64,000 bases of DNA, taken from positions 3,029,407 through 3,093,406 of the forward strand of contig OZ253584.1 of the NCBI GenBank assembly GCA_965263165.1, written 5' to 3'. This document shows positions 16,657-26,349 of this stretch, piece after piece. The notes under the pieces are model-generated. The model was given only the letters and a program-made list of their open reading frames with translations, did not search any database and was not told the origin of the DNA. The stretch is from SAR202-VII-2 sp965263165 (lineage in GTDB: Bacteria > Chloroflexota > Dehalococcoidia > Lucifugimonadales > SAR202-VII-2). Position 1 is the stretch's first letter; every line of letters starts with the position of its first letter. Both the position numbers and the translations under genes were made by a program.

Positions 16657-19182
16657 ATGCTGGACGCCGGCACCAAACGCCGCATAGACACAGCCCGGGA
16701 CATGCTCGTGGGCAAGGTCCCCGACCCCAAGAGCCAGGTGGAGCAGATCACCATTGCTCTCATCTACAAGTTCATGGACGACATTGACGCCGAGAGTGAG
16801 GAATGGGGCGGAGAGCGCGAGCTCTTCGCCGGGGACTTCGCCCGGTACGGCTGGACCAAGTTGATGCATCCAGGCATGGGCGGGCACGAAACGTTGAACC
16901 TGTACGCCGAGGCCATCACCAGGATGCCGGAGAACCCCGGCATTCCTGCGCTCTTCCGGGACATCTTCAATAACGCCTATCTCCCCTATCGGGACCCTGA
17001 GACTCTGCGGGCCTTCCTTAAGGTCATCGACGAGTTCAGCTACGACCACTCGGAGCGTCTCGGCGACGCCTTCGAGTACCTGCTCTCGGTCCTCGGCTCC
17101 CAGGGCGATGCGGGCCAGTTCCGCACCCCGCGCCACATCATAGACTTCATGGTCGCCGTCCTCGACCCGAAAAAGGACGACGTTGTGCTCGACCCGGCTT
17201 GCGGCACCGCCGGGTTCCTCATCTCATCCTACAAGCACATCGTGGCGGCCAACTCAGGCGAGGACGGCCAAAGCGCCTTGACCCCTGACGAGCGGGGCCA
17301 GCTGGCCGACAACTTCAGGGGCTACGACATATCACCTGACATGGTGCGGCTATCGCTGGCGAACATGTACCTGCACGGCTTCGCTGCGCCCCACATCTTC
17401 GAGTACGACACCCTGACCAGCGAAGACCGCTGGAACGAGTACGCCGACGTCATCCTGGCCAATCCACCCTTCATGTCTCCGAAGGGCGGCATCCGGCCTC
17501 ACAACCGCTTCTCCGTCAAGGCCAAGCGCAGCGAGGTGCTGTTCGTGGACTACATGGCGGAGCACCTGACGCCTGTTGGCCGAGCCGGCATCATCGTGCC
17601 GGAAGGCATTATCTTCCAGAGCCAGACAGCTTATAAGCAGCTGCGGAAGATGCTGGTGGAGAACTACCTGGTGGCGGTAGTTTCCCTGCCTGCCGGCGTG
17701 TTCAACCCCTACTCCGGCGTCAAGACCTCGATCCTCATTCTGGACAGGGCGTTGGCAAGGAAGACAGACGCCATCGCATTCTTCAAGGTGGAGAGTGACG
17801 GCTTCGATCTCGGTGCGCAGCGCCGTCCAATAGAGAGAAACGACCTATCGCAGGTGCGGGTTGAGCTTGGCGAGTGCCTGCGCCGCCTGTGGGAAAGTCA
17901 GCCTTTGGAAGATTTCCAGCCCGTGAATGGCATTGTGGTCGAGAAAGACAAAGTTGCCGCCGACGGGGATTACAACCTGAGCGGAGAAAGGTACAGAGAG
18001 AATCAGGCGAGAGTTCACAAGTTTCCCGTAGCCAGAATAGGTGATATTTGCATTATCAATCCTCCTAAGAGCGAACTGGCGAATCTTAGCCCAGACACAC
18101 CAGTCTCGTTCGTTCCTATGGCTGATCTCAACGAAAATCGAGTGGCATTTCAGCCAAAGCAAGAGAAATTGCTTTCTGAAGTCTCAGGTAGCTACACCTA
18201 TTTCGCGGACGACGATGTTCTCCTTGCAAGAGTCACACCGTGTTTTGAGAATGGTAAAGCAGGCATCGCTCGCAGACTTCTGAACGGTGTCGGTTTCGGG
18301 TCTAGTGAGTTCATCGTTCTGAGGTGTGGAGAAGATATTCTGTCTGAGTGGATGTATTTCTGCGTCATGCATCCCTTGTTTCGCAATTGGGCCATCCACC
18401 AGATGACTGGAACGGGCGGACTCCAACGTGTACCGCGGTCATGCGTTGCCAGTTTTCAGATTCCTCTTCCGCCGCTGGAGGTGCAGCGAGAAATCGTAGC
18501 GGAGATAGAGGGGTACCAGAAGGTCATCGACGGGGCTCGGGCTGTGGTGGAGAACTACCGGCCTCATATCGTGATTGACCCGGAGTGGCCGGTGGTGGCG
18601 TTGGGAAACCCTGACGTTTTCCAAGTGGAGAGTGGAGGAACCCCAAAGTCAGATGTAAGCGAGTATTGGGATGGCGGGGTTCCTTGGATTACGTTGGTAG
18701 ATTTACCGCCGGGTGATTTCATTACAGAAATTACCGACACGGCGAGGACGATAAGCGAGGATGGATTGCGGAACTCGTCGGCAAAAATGATACCAGCAAA
18801 CTCCGTCGTCGTTTCGTCAAGGGCTACAATTGGGCGGATTGGCATAAACAGGTTACCGCTGGCTACTAACCAGGGCTTCAAGAACGTGATACTCAGGGAC
18901 AGAAATAGAGCGATTCCTGAATACGTAGCATTGGTGCTGACAAGCTTGGTTCCAACAATGGATTCCCTCGCCAGTGGCGCAACATTCAAAGAAATTATCA
19001 AGTCGAAGTTCATCCAACTCGAAATCCCCTTACCCCCGCTAAGTCAGCAGCAAGTGATCGCGAGAGAGGCAGAGGAGGAGCGGGCGTTAGTACAGGGAAA
19101 CCGGGAACTCATCCGCCGGTTCGAGGGGAAGATTCGGGCGGCCATAGCGAGGGTGTGGGAAGAGAGGTTGGATCAAGGGTAG
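16657..19182 (+). CDS. Fused type I modification-specificity protein (HsdM-HsdS)
   Basis: The 841-residue product joins two subunits that are usually separate. Residues 1 to about 420 are an N6-adenine methylase: an HsdM helical N-terminus, motif I DPACGTAGF (about 179-187) and motif IV NPPF (269-272). From about 450 to the end it resembles HsdS: a first target-recognition domain, a PPLEVQREIVAEIEGYQ helical spacer, a second domain (GGTPKSDVSEYWDGGVPWITL), and a final PPLSQQQVIAREAEEE spacer. The recognition domains are visibly more AT-rich than the methylase part. It starts 8 bases after the HsdR frame. It modifies adenine in a bipartite site of unknown sequence. Confidence 0.88.
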   Translation: MLDAGTKRRIDTARDMLVGKVPDPKSQVEQITIALIYKFMDDIDAESEEWGGERELFAGDFARYGWTKLMHPGMGGHETLNLYAEAITRMPENPGIPALFRDIFNNAYLPYRDPETLRAFLKVIDEFSYDHSERLGDAFEYLLSVLGSQGDAGQFRTPRHIIDFMVAVLDPKKDDVVLDPACGTAGFLISSYKHIVAANSGEDGQSALTPDERGQLADNFRGYDISPDMVRLSLANMYLHGFAAPHIFEYDTLTSEDRWNEYADVILANPPFMSPKGGIRPHNRFSVKAKRSEVLFVDYMAEHLTPVGRAGIIVPEGIIFQSQTAYKQLRKMLVENYLVAVVSLPAGVFNPYSGVKTSILILDRALARKTDAIAFFKVESDGFDLGAQRRPIERNDLSQVRVELGECLRRLWESQPLEDFQPVNGIVVEKDKVAADGDYNLSGERYRENQARVHKFPVARIGDICIINPPKSELANLSPDTPVSFVPMADLNENRVAFQPKQEKLLSEVSGSYTYFADDDVLLARVTPCFENGKAGIARRLLNGVGFGSSEFIVLRCGEDILSEWMYFCVMHPLFRNWAIHQMTGTGGLQRVPRSCVASFQIPLPPLEVQREIVAEIEGYQKVIDGARAVVENYRPHIVIDPEWPVVALGNPDVFQVESGGTPKSDVSEYWDGGVPWITLVDLPPGDFITEITDTARTISEDGLRNSSAKMIPANSVVVSSRATIGRIGINRLPLATNQGFKNVILRDRNRAIPEYVALVLTSLVPTMDSLASGATFKEIIKSKFIQLEIPLPPLSQQQVIAREAEEERALVQGNRELIRRFEGKIRAAIARVWEERLDQG

Positions 19183-19300
19183 CAACGATGTGGAGAGGTA
19201 ATCCTGAAATATTCGTTCTGGAATCCCAATGTAGCCACCGGGTCCAGCCCATCGACAAGCTGAGCAGAAGCAGCGACAGGGGAGAACGCGGGAACTACGG

Positions 19301-20314
19301 CTAACGCCCAGCCCTCGACACGTCCGTCACGAGCAGTTCCAGGACGCTTTCGGGCGCGCCTGCGCCCGTCTTGATCGCGGTGTCGGCGTCCAAGAGCTGC
19401 CGGTACAGCGCCGTCAGCTTGGGCGTCGTGAACCGCTTTGACTGCTCCTGCACCTTCCGCAAGACATACGGAGACGAAACGCCCAGCCTCTTCGACAGCT
19501 CCTGCTCTCCCATGCGCTGCCCCTTCAGGGACAGCGCCAGCAGCACCAGCCGCACCTGCCGCACAATCATCGTCAGTATGTAGGGGGCCGCCGCCCCGTC
19601 GGCCAACAGCCGCTCCAACTCCCGCAGCGCCGCCGCCTGACGGCCCTCCACCATTGCGTCCACGGCGGCGAAGATGTTGGCCTCCCGGGCCCGCGACACC
19701 AGCAGCCGCACGTCGTCCTCCGACACAGGCCGCTCCCCTGCGTACAGCTGGAGCTTTTCCAGCTCGGCGTCCAGCGCCCACAGGTTGCCGCCCACCAACT
19801 CCGTCAGCAGGCGCGCGCCTTTATCCGACATCGTTCCGCCCTTGCGGGCCATTCTCTCGCTCACCCACGAGCGCAAGTCCTCTCGTTGCAACGGGGCGAA
19901 GCGACGCACCGTTGCCACCGGCTTCAGCAATTGTAGCAGGGGGTTCCCATCCTTTATGGCGCCATCCCGAAAGACCAGGATCGTGGTTGGCGGCAGCCCA
20001 GCAGCCGCGTCGGGGAGTTGGGCCCAGGGCCCCGACGACTCCTTGGCCGCCCTCTCACGGCCCCTCCCCACGCGACGGGGCCCACCGCCCTCGAAGGTCG
20101 CCAGGAGTCCCTCCACGACGACCATCCGCGCAGGCGTCATGAACGGCACGGTGGAGCTGGCCGCGATGACTTCCTCATAGGAAGCAGCGCCCGCCGAAAA
20201 GGTCGCGAGATTCACGTCACGCAGCTCCGCCGGGCCGAGGGCTTGCTTCAGCTCGGCAAGGGCCTCGGCGATGGTGAAGTCGTCGTCGCCGTGGAAAACG
20301 TGGATGGGGCACAT
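19301..20314 (-). CDS. holA: DNA polymerase III delta subunit
   Basis: The ATG at 20314 gives MCPIHVFHGDDDFTIAEALAELK, the typical HolA start; the longer frame to 20446 has no support. The 337-residue protein has FRDGAIKDGNPLLQLLKPVA-like and GARLLTELVGGNLWALDAELEKLQLY segments of the clamp-loader delta fold and the C-terminal collar region. Delta opens the beta sliding clamp during loading. It converges on the restriction locus and is divergent from the sulfite reductase gene, so it is probably a single-gene unit. Confidence 0.85.
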   Translation of the reverse strand: MCPIHVFHGDDDFTIAEALAELKQALGPAELRDVNLATFSAGAASYEEVIAASSTVPFMTPARMVVVEGLLATFEGGGPRRVGRGRERAAKESSGPWAQLPDAAAGLPPTTILVFRDGAIKDGNPLLQLLKPVATVRRFAPLQREDLRSWVSERMARKGGTMSDKGARLLTELVGGNLWALDAELEKLQLYAGERPVSEDDVRLLVSRAREANIFAAVDAMVEGRQAAALRELERLLADGAAAPYILTMIVRQVRLVLLALSLKGQRMGEQELSKRLGVSSPYVLRKVQEQSKRFTTPKLTALYRQLLDADTAIKTGAGAPESVLELLVTDVSRAGR

Positions 20315-20631
20315 GGCGAGTCGGTTGTACAGCAGCCGGCAGGGGGAGCGCAAGTGGGGCGGGGCCGCACAGCCCCGCGGGGTCTGAGAGGGCGCTGCGG
20401 CGACCTTCCCCACCCTCCCGGGCGGGCGCCGCTGGGGCAACTTCAATTGACAGACCGCCCAGCCTGTAGTACGGTCTCAAGGCTATGTTGAGCGTCGTTG
20501 ACCCATGCAGGTGTTGTTGCTGAAGGCCGACGTTTGCTCCTAAGCATGGAAAGCGTTGCGCCCCCTCGCGTACAATGACCCGAGGGGGCGTATTCTTTCG
20601 CTTCAACCCGTATCCAAGGGGGTAGGCCGCA

Positions 20632-22449
20632 ATGGTCAGCAAATGGGAGGAGGGCCTTCACGAGCCCACGATGGAGGAGAAGGCCAAGCTCGACTATTCA
20701 AAGGGGGTGATTCCCTTCATCCCCCAGGAAGTAGAGGACTTTCAGGCAGAGGTCCAAAAATACAGAAGCGGCCAGTGGACTGAAGAGCAGTTCATCCCCT
20801 TCCGCTTGGTCCGCGGCGTCTACGGCCAACGGCAGGCCGACGCCCAGATGCACCGCATCAAGATCCCCTACGGCGGCCTCACTGCCGACGAGTTGGACGT
20901 CATCGGCGACTGCGTGGAGGACTACGCACCCCTTAGAAAGGGCCACCTCACCACCCGCGAGAATATCCAGATCCACTTCATCAAGGTGGAGAACAACATC
21001 GAGATCATTCGCCGCCTCGGCGAAGTCGGCCTCGGCAGCCGCGAGGCCTGCGGGAACACCGTGCGCAACGTCATCGGCTGCCCCATCTCCGGCGTCACCC
21101 CGGAGGAGCCCTTCTACGTCAGCCCCTACGTGGCCGCCTTCGCCCGGTGGTGGGTGCGCCACCCCTTCAGCCAGAAGCTCCCCCGCAAGATGAAGGTCTC
21201 CTTCTCCAGTTGCGCCCGCGACTGCGTCGTCAGCGCCATTCACGACATGGCCTTCAGGCCCAAGGTGCAGAAGGACGCCAACGGCGTCGATCGCAATGGC
21301 TTTCAGATGCTCGTCGGCGGCGGCACCTCCATCATGCCCCGCATCGCCCTCACGCTCTACGACTTCGTGCCCGTCGAGGACTACATTCGTATCAGCGAAG
21401 CCGTCATTCGCATATTCAACCGCAGCGAAGAGCTACGGAAGAACCGCATGAAGGCCCGCATCAAGTTCCACGTCGACCGCGTCGGCATCGAAGCCTTCCG
21501 CGAAGAGGTCGAGGAGGAGCTCAAGAAGCCCTGGGCGCAGAAGGACTACGACCCAACCCCCCTCCTCGCCCTGCCCGACGAGCACCTCGACGCTCCCCAC
21601 CCGCCGCTGCCGAGCGCCAACGGCCACGAAGACCCCGGCTACCAACAGTGGCTGAACACCAACGCGTTCCCCCAGAAGCAGGAGGGCTACAACTATCTCT
21701 ACGTGAAGGTCCCCCAGGGCGACATCACGCCGGAGCAGTTCCACGGCTTGGCCGCCATCGCCCGCGACTACGCCGGCAGCCGCGTCCGCGTCACTGTGGA
21801 GCAGAATCTCGTCTTCCGCTGGATCCCATCCGGCTACCTGCCCAGCGTTTGGAAGGCACTCAACGAAATCGGCCTCGGCGACGCCGGCGCCAACGACATC
21901 ACCAACGTCGTCACCTGCCCCGGCACCGACAGTTGCAAGCTCGGCATCACCGCCTCAATGGGCTTGGGCAGAGCCCTCATGGGCGTCCTCGAAGACATGA
22001 ACATCCAGGACCCCCTCGTCAACGCCCTGAACGTCAAGGCCAGCGGCTGCCCCAATGGCTGCTCCCGCCACCACATCGCCAGCATCGGTTTCCACGGCGC
22101 CGCCACGAAGGGCGACGGAAACCAGGTCCCATCCTATGAGACGTTCCTCGCCGGCAACTTCGGGGCCGGGGATGATGCCCGGTTCGGTGTCCGCGTCAAG
22201 ACCAAGGTTCCCGCCAAGCGCGTCCCTCAGTTGCTCCGCCACTACATCACCTACTACCAGGAGCAACGCCACGACAGCGAGCCCTTCAACGACTTCGTGG
22301 ACCGGGTCGGAACTGATCCTTTCGAGGCCATCGCCCTGGAGTACAAGGACGCCGGGCCGCTGAACAAGGAGAACATCGACACCTACCTGGACTGGAGCAA
22401 GTCAACGCTCTATAAGCTCGAACGGGGCGAGGGAGAGTGCGCCGTCTAG
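20632..22449 (+). CDS. Nitrite/sulfite reductase (siroheme, [4Fe-4S]; ferredoxin-type)
   Basis: The 605-residue protein has two ferredoxin-like half domains (KIPYGGLTADELDVIGD and YLYVKVPQGDITPEQFHGLA). The cluster-siroheme cysteines are TCPGTDSCKLG and SGCPNGCSRH, the C-x5-C and C-x3-C pairs about 40 residues apart. It reduces sulfite to sulfide or nitrite to ammonia with six electrons. Which one cannot be fixed from sequence alone. A TATCCAAGGGGG sequence precedes the ATG at 20632. No other sulfate- or nitrate-assimilation gene is close by. Confidence 0.88.
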   Translation: MVSKWEEGLHEPTMEEKAKLDYSKGVIPFIPQEVEDFQAEVQKYRSGQWTEEQFIPFRLVRGVYGQRQADAQMHRIKIPYGGLTADELDVIGDCVEDYAPLRKGHLTTRENIQIHFIKVENNIEIIRRLGEVGLGSREACGNTVRNVIGCPISGVTPEEPFYVSPYVAAFARWWVRHPFSQKLPRKMKVSFSSCARDCVVSAIHDMAFRPKVQKDANGVDRNGFQMLVGGGTSIMPRIALTLYDFVPVEDYIRISEAVIRIFNRSEELRKNRMKARIKFHVDRVGIEAFREEVEEELKKPWAQKDYDPTPLLALPDEHLDAPHPPLPSANGHEDPGYQQWLNTNAFPQKQEGYNYLYVKVPQGDITPEQFHGLAAIARDYAGSRVRVTVEQNLVFRWIPSGYLPSVWKALNEIGLGDAGANDITNVVTCPGTDSCKLGITASMGLGRALMGVLEDMNIQDPLVNALNVKASGCPNGCSRHHIASIGFHGAATKGDGNQVPSYETFLAGNFGAGDDARFGVRVKTKVPAKRVPQLLRHYITYYQEQRHDSEPFNDFVDRVGTDPFEAIALEYKDAGPLNKENIDTYLDWSKSTLYKLERGEGECAV

Positions 22450-22566
22450 CTCCACTTCCCAGGGACGCGGCCCCAAGCGCGAGGCGAAAGAATACTCCCG
22501 TCCCTTCCCCGCACCCGGGGCAAGGTCAGGATGGGGGCCGCGCAACAACCTCTCTGGGAGCTACAA
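22450..22566. repeat. Palindromic intergenic repeat, copy 4
   Basis: Begins CTTCCCAGGGACGCGG 3 bases after the reductase stop and ends with CAACAACCTCTCTGGGAGC, so its ends form an imperfect inverted repeat. The centre has a CCCGTCCCTTCCCC arm and a complementary GGGGCAAGGTCAGGATGG-like arm. Confidence 0.7.
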
Positions 22567-22639
22567 CGAGCTCAGGCGAAAGCAATCGCCGCCCCGATTG
22601 GAGACGGCGATTGCCTCAGCCTGCGAGGCGGGAATAGCC

Positions 22640-23002
22640 ATGGCCATCAGCCGCACAAAGGCTCAGGACCGCGCCGAACATGTCCTCTCCAGACCCCAGG
22701 GCGACATGAAGGTCACCCTGAGCCACGGCCGCAGCGGCGTGTCGCTCCTCCACAACCGCCGAGTCCTCACCCGCTGCTATGCATCAGCCGTGGGCCGGCT
22801 GCAGGCTTACTCCATGGCCAGGATCCTCGGCGTCGCTCTCCCTCAGCCCGGCCTGTCGGTGGAGGTCACCGTTCCCGGCGGTGTGCTCTATAGGGCCATT
22901 GCCGTCTCCGGCCTCGACCTGCGACGGGAGGAGGCCAAGATGCTGCTGGCCCAGCACCTGGACATCGCCGATATGCAGCGAGGCGCCGCCGCGGGTTCCT
23001 AA
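22640..23002 (+). CDS. Hypothetical protein (about 120 aa)
   Basis: The ATG at 22640 gives MAISRTKAQDRAEHVLSRPQGD; an in-frame ATG at 22598 would add 14 residues. The product has no signal peptide. It contains LSHGRSGVSLLHNRRVLTRCYASAVGRLQAYSMARILG and ends with EEAKMLLAQHLDIADMQRG. No family was recognised. A GAGGCGGGA sequence lies upstream as a weak ribosome-binding site. It lies between a palindromic repeat and the hypothetical gene at 23094. Confidence 0.5.
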   Translation: MAISRTKAQDRAEHVLSRPQGDMKVTLSHGRSGVSLLHNRRVLTRCYASAVGRLQAYSMARILGVALPQPGLSVEVTVPGGVLYRAIAVSGLDLRREEAKMLLAQHLDIADMQRGAAAGS

Positions 23003-23093
23003 CCGGCACCGGCGAACTCTCCCCGCATGGTGCAATGACCGCTAGACAACGGCGCTCCTCAAGCTGATGGAGTGGCCGTCGGGAGGGTGAGCT

Positions 23094-23858
23094 GTGGCCA
23101 CGTACAAGGGGAATGCCGGCAACTTGATGCAGCATTGGACGCTGTGCGAGTTGCTCACTATCGCAGGGCGACACGCCCTGGAATTGAGCTTCCTCGACGC
23201 TCATGCGATGGCGCCGTATGCACACAAGCGTACTGGCGCGGACGATAGGTTCGACCGTGTGCGCGCGGGCCTGCCTGGTCAATCGATCTACGAGCAGGCG
23301 TGGTATAGCTTGGCCCAGCAGCGAGGAGACGGCTATCCCAACAGCGCGGCATTCGTCAGGGAGATCTGGAAAGGCCATTCCTCCCTGCTCATATGTGAGG
23401 CGGATGGTCCAACTGCTGACGAGATTGACTCTTGGCTGAACGGGAGTCCTGAACTGTTCCGCGGTGATTGGAGAGAGAGGTTCAGGATGGGACTGCCGGA
23501 TGCGCCGCTGACACTGATTTCGTTCGACCCAAATATGTACGACAGGCACGGGCCACCAAAAACACCGAAGCCTGAGAACATGTATCCGCGTGACCTCTAC
23601 GCTGTCGTGGATGCTGTTAGCGGCGTAAGCGGCGGGGTCCTCATGCAGCTGTCCACCTACAGCGCCAACCACGCTAACGCACAAAAGGATGTATGCTCCT
23701 CGGTCAACTCGATCCTTGAGGAAGGCAGATTCACGCTGGCCGCCGTGGCGCCGGCCAACGGGAACATGATGTCGCTGGTCTACTCTCGCAATGTCGCGTG
23801 GTCGAATGAGTTGGCAAACCTTCCCGGTCGGTTCGAAGAGTGGCTTTCGACGTTCTAG
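23094..23858 (+). CDS. Hypothetical protein, possibly methyltransferase-fold (254 aa)
   Basis: The GTG at 23094 follows GGGAGGG at a good distance. The protein starts MATYKGNAGNLMQHWTLCELL and contains LTLISFDPNMYDRHGPP and LYAVVDAVSGVSGGVLMQLSTYSAN, then a C-terminal FTLAAVAPANGNMMSLVYSRN. The N-terminal AGN-x-x-QHW pattern and the internal FDPNMYD recall RlmJ or three-Cys-partner proteins, in which a similar Asp-Pro pair sits in the active site. The similarity is weak, so this is only a suggestion. Its GC content is a little lower than that of its neighbours. Confidence 0.6.
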   Translation: MATYKGNAGNLMQHWTLCELLTIAGRHALELSFLDAHAMAPYAHKRTGADDRFDRVRAGLPGQSIYEQAWYSLAQQRGDGYPNSAAFVREIWKGHSSLLICEADGPTADEIDSWLNGSPELFRGDWRERFRMGLPDAPLTLISFDPNMYDRHGPPKTPKPENMYPRDLYAVVDAVSGVSGGVLMQLSTYSANHANAQKDVCSSVNSILEEGRFTLAAVAPANGNMMSLVYSRNVAWSNELANLPGRFEEWLSTF

Positions 23859-24062
23859 CTTCCAGGGAGGGTGCATCCTCAAACCCGCCGCCGAACCCTA
23901 TCGCACCCAGCCAGCCATTCCCGCGCAGGCGGGAACATATCCCATCCCCCCGCCCCGGACGCGCTACCGTATCCCCGCCCCTGCACCCCGTGTCGAGATG
24001 ACAATGGTGGCCCGCTGGACGTAACATAAAATGCCGGCCCAAAGACGCGCAGGAGGTGAATC

Positions 24063-24509
24063 GTGGAAATCAAAGAGTTGGGTCACATCGTCCTCTACGT
24101 GCGCAACCTCGAGCGCTCCCAAGAGTTCTACGGCGACGTCCTCGGCTGGCGCGAGGTCGCCCGGACCCAGGGCCGAAGCGCCATGTACACCTCCGGCCGC
24201 ACCCATCACGGGCTCTTGCTCATTGAAGTGGGTGACGACGCAACACCGATCCCGGAGGGCCGGCGCGTCGGGATGTACCACTTCGGCCTGAAGGTCGGTG
24301 AAACGGACGACGAGCTGCGGGAAGCGCTGGAGCAGTTGAAACAGGCCGGAACCCCCATCGTTGGAGCCACCGACCACGGCGTGACCCACAGCCTGTACAT
24401 CCACGACCCGGACGGCAATGAGTTGGAACTCTACATCGACGTCCAACCGGCGGTCTGGAAGGATGACCCCTCCGCCGTCGCCGCCCCTTCGTTGCCCCTG
24501 CGCCTGTAG
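24063..24509 (+). CDS. VOC family (glyoxalase/dioxygenase fold) protein
   Basis: The GTG at 24063 is preceded by AGGAGGTGAAT. The 148-residue product begins MEIKELGHIVLYVRNLERSQEFYGDVLGW, with the first metal-ligand His of a VOC repeat, and ends with LYIHDPDGNELELYIDV, which carries the last metal-ligand Glu. A middle HHGLLLIEVGDD adds a further His. It is a single metalloenzyme unit of the glyoxalase/bleomycin-resistance/extradiol dioxygenase superfamily. The reaction is unknown. It is followed by a hairpin and then by two LLM genes. Confidence 0.85.
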   Translation: MEIKELGHIVLYVRNLERSQEFYGDVLGWREVARTQGRSAMYTSGRTHHGLLLIEVGDDATPIPEGRRVGMYHFGLKVGETDDELREALEQLKQAGTPIVGATDHGVTHSLYIHDPDGNELELYIDVQPAVWKDDPSAVAAPSLPLRL

Positions 24510-24512
24510 CCC

Positions 24513-24541
24513 GTGGGGGACGGTCTGAGACCCTCCCCCAC
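24513..24541 (+). terminator. Hairpin after the VOC gene
   Basis: GTGGGGGA at 24513 pairs with TCCCCCAC ending at 24541, with an inner GGTCT/GAGACC stem. It starts 3 bases after the VOC stop. There is no T-run, so it may attenuate rather than terminate. Confidence 0.45.
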
Positions 24542-24569
24542 CTAACAAAGGAAGGAGCCAAGAAAGAAC

Positions 24570-25439
24570 ATGAGCATTACCTTCGGCATTGGGCTGCCCG
24601 CAGCCCACGGAGGCGCCACGGGAGAGAACCTTGCGGAGTGGGCCCGCCGCGCCGACGCCGGCCCCTTCTCCAGCCTCCTCGTGGTCGACCGCATCGTCTA
24701 TCAGAACATGGAGCCGCTGCTCGCCCTCGCCGCCGCCGCCGCCGTCACCAACCGCATCCGACTGGCCACCGGCATCCTGCTCTCGCCGCTGCACAGCGCC
24801 GGCATCATCGCCAAGCAGGCCGCAACCATCCACTCCCTGTCCGGGGGACGCATGACTCTCGGCCTCGGCGTTGGCAGCCGCGCCGACGACTTTGAGGCCA
24901 CAAACACCCCCATGAAGGGACGCGGGCGGTTGATGGAACAGCAGATGGACCTCATGTTCCGCGTATGGTCCGGACAAAAGGCAACCGAGGATACCGGCCC
25001 CATCGGCCCCGTCCTCAGCCCCGGCGACCGCCCAGAGGTCCTTATCGGCGCCCGCTCGGATGCCGCCCTAGCGCGGGTGGGCAGGTGGTCGGACGGCTAC
25101 GTGGCCACGCCACGCAGCCCGGAAGCCCTAGCCGGCTACCTCGATCTGGTCCACCAGTCCTGGGCCAACAACAACCGCCAGGGCAAGCCCCGGCTCGTCG
25201 CCATCGTGTTCTTCGCCCTCGGCCCCGACGCCCGGGAACAGGGACAGCGCTACGTTTCCAGCTACTACAGCTACAGAGCCGACATCGCCGAGCAGGCCGC
25301 TCAGGGCGTCCTCTCGTCGCCCCAAGCGGTCACCGATGCCCTCCGGGCCTACGACGGCCTCGGCATAGACGAGTTGGTCGCGTTGCCCTGCAACCCGGCC
25401 ATAGACCAGGTTGACCGCCTGGCCGACATTCTTGGATAG
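24570..25439 (+). CDS. LLM-class flavin-dependent oxidoreductase 3
   Basis: The 289-residue product begins MSITFGIGLPAAHGGATGENLAEWARRAD. It has FSSLLVVDRIVYQNMEPLLALAAAAAVTNRIRL and GRMTLGLGVGSRADDFEAT, typical of the short F420- or FMN-dependent LLM subgroup. The start has AAGGAAGGAGCC upstream. It is a tandem paralogue of the next gene (25464-26324). The substrate is unknown, and a flavin or F420 partner is expected elsewhere. Confidence 0.87.
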   Translation: MSITFGIGLPAAHGGATGENLAEWARRADAGPFSSLLVVDRIVYQNMEPLLALAAAAAVTNRIRLATGILLSPLHSAGIIAKQAATIHSLSGGRMTLGLGVGSRADDFEATNTPMKGRGRLMEQQMDLMFRVWSGQKATEDTGPIGPVLSPGDRPEVLIGARSDAALARVGRWSDGYVATPRSPEALAGYLDLVHQSWANNNRQGKPRLVAIVFFALGPDAREQGQRYVSSYYSYRADIAEQAAQGVLSSPQAVTDALRAYDGLGIDELVALPCNPAIDQVDRLADILG

Positions 25440-25463
25440 CATCTCTTCGGGAGGTTCTCCGCT

Positions 25464-26324
25464 ATGAAAATCGGCATCGGTACGCCGGCGATGATCCCCA
25501 GCGCCACCGGACCCATCATCCTGGACTGGGCCAGAAAGGCCGACGACAGCCCCTTCTCCACGCTTGCCGCCCTCGACAGGATCGTGTTTCCCAATCACGA
25601 GGCGCTCACCACCCTCGCCGCCTGCGCCGCCCTCACGACCCGCGTGCGCCTGATCACGACAGTCCTCATTGCCACCATCCGAAAGCCCGCCATCCTGGCC
25701 AAACAAGCCGCAACCATCGACGTGCTTTCCAACGGCCGGCTCACCCTCGGGCTAGGCGTCGGTAGCCGGGACTCCGATTTCATCGCCGCACCCGCCAGCT
25801 ACCACGACCGCGGCAAGCGCATGGACGCACAGCTCGACCTTATGAAGCAGATCTGGTCCGGCGAACCCGTCTCCGACGACATCGGGCCCGTTGGACCATT
25901 GCCCGTCCAAGAAGGCGGCCCCGAGCTCCTTCTCGGCGGAAGGGTCGAGGCGGCCCTCAAGAGGGCTGGTAGAGCATCCGACGGCTACATCGGCGGAGGA
26001 AGCGGCGACCCAGCCGCCGTGCAGGCCGCCTTCCAGATCGTCAAGGACGCCCGCAAGGAAGCAGGAAAGTCAGGCGAGCCCCGCCTGGTGGGCACGGCTT
26101 ACTACGCCCTGGGCTCCGACACCTCAGCCGGCGCAGACTACATCAGGCAGTACTACCCCTCCGGTCCGTTCGGCGACCAGGCCGTCAAGGGTATCCTCTC
26201 AACCCCCGAAAGGATCACCGACGCCATCAAGGCCTTTGAAGACATCGGCATGGACGAGTTCATACTGTGGCCAACGATAGCGGAACTCGACCAGTTCGAT
26301 CGCCTCGCGGAGGTCGTTAGCTAA
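25464..26324 (+). CDS. LLM-class flavin-dependent oxidoreductase 4
   Basis: The 286-residue product begins MKIGIGTPAMIPSATGPIILDWARKADD. It shares GRLTLGLGVGSRDSDFIAAPASYHDRGKRMD with its upstream neighbour, and both end with a DELV/DEFILWP-like and DQFDRLAEV segment. The start lies 24 bases after the neighbour's stop and is preceded by GGGAGGTT, so the two are co-transcribed and probably arose by duplication. Confidence 0.87.
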   Translation: MKIGIGTPAMIPSATGPIILDWARKADDSPFSTLAALDRIVFPNHEALTTLAACAALTTRVRLITTVLIATIRKPAILAKQAATIDVLSNGRLTLGLGVGSRDSDFIAAPASYHDRGKRMDAQLDLMKQIWSGEPVSDDIGPVGPLPVQEGGPELLLGGRVEAALKRAGRASDGYIGGGSGDPAAVQAAFQIVKDARKEAGKSGEPRLVGTAYYALGSDTSAGADYIRQYYPSGPFGDQAVKGILSTPERITDAIKAFEDIGMDEFILWPTIAELDQFDRLAEVVS

Positions 26325-26349
26325 AAACAGTCCATGGGTCCCGGAGCAA

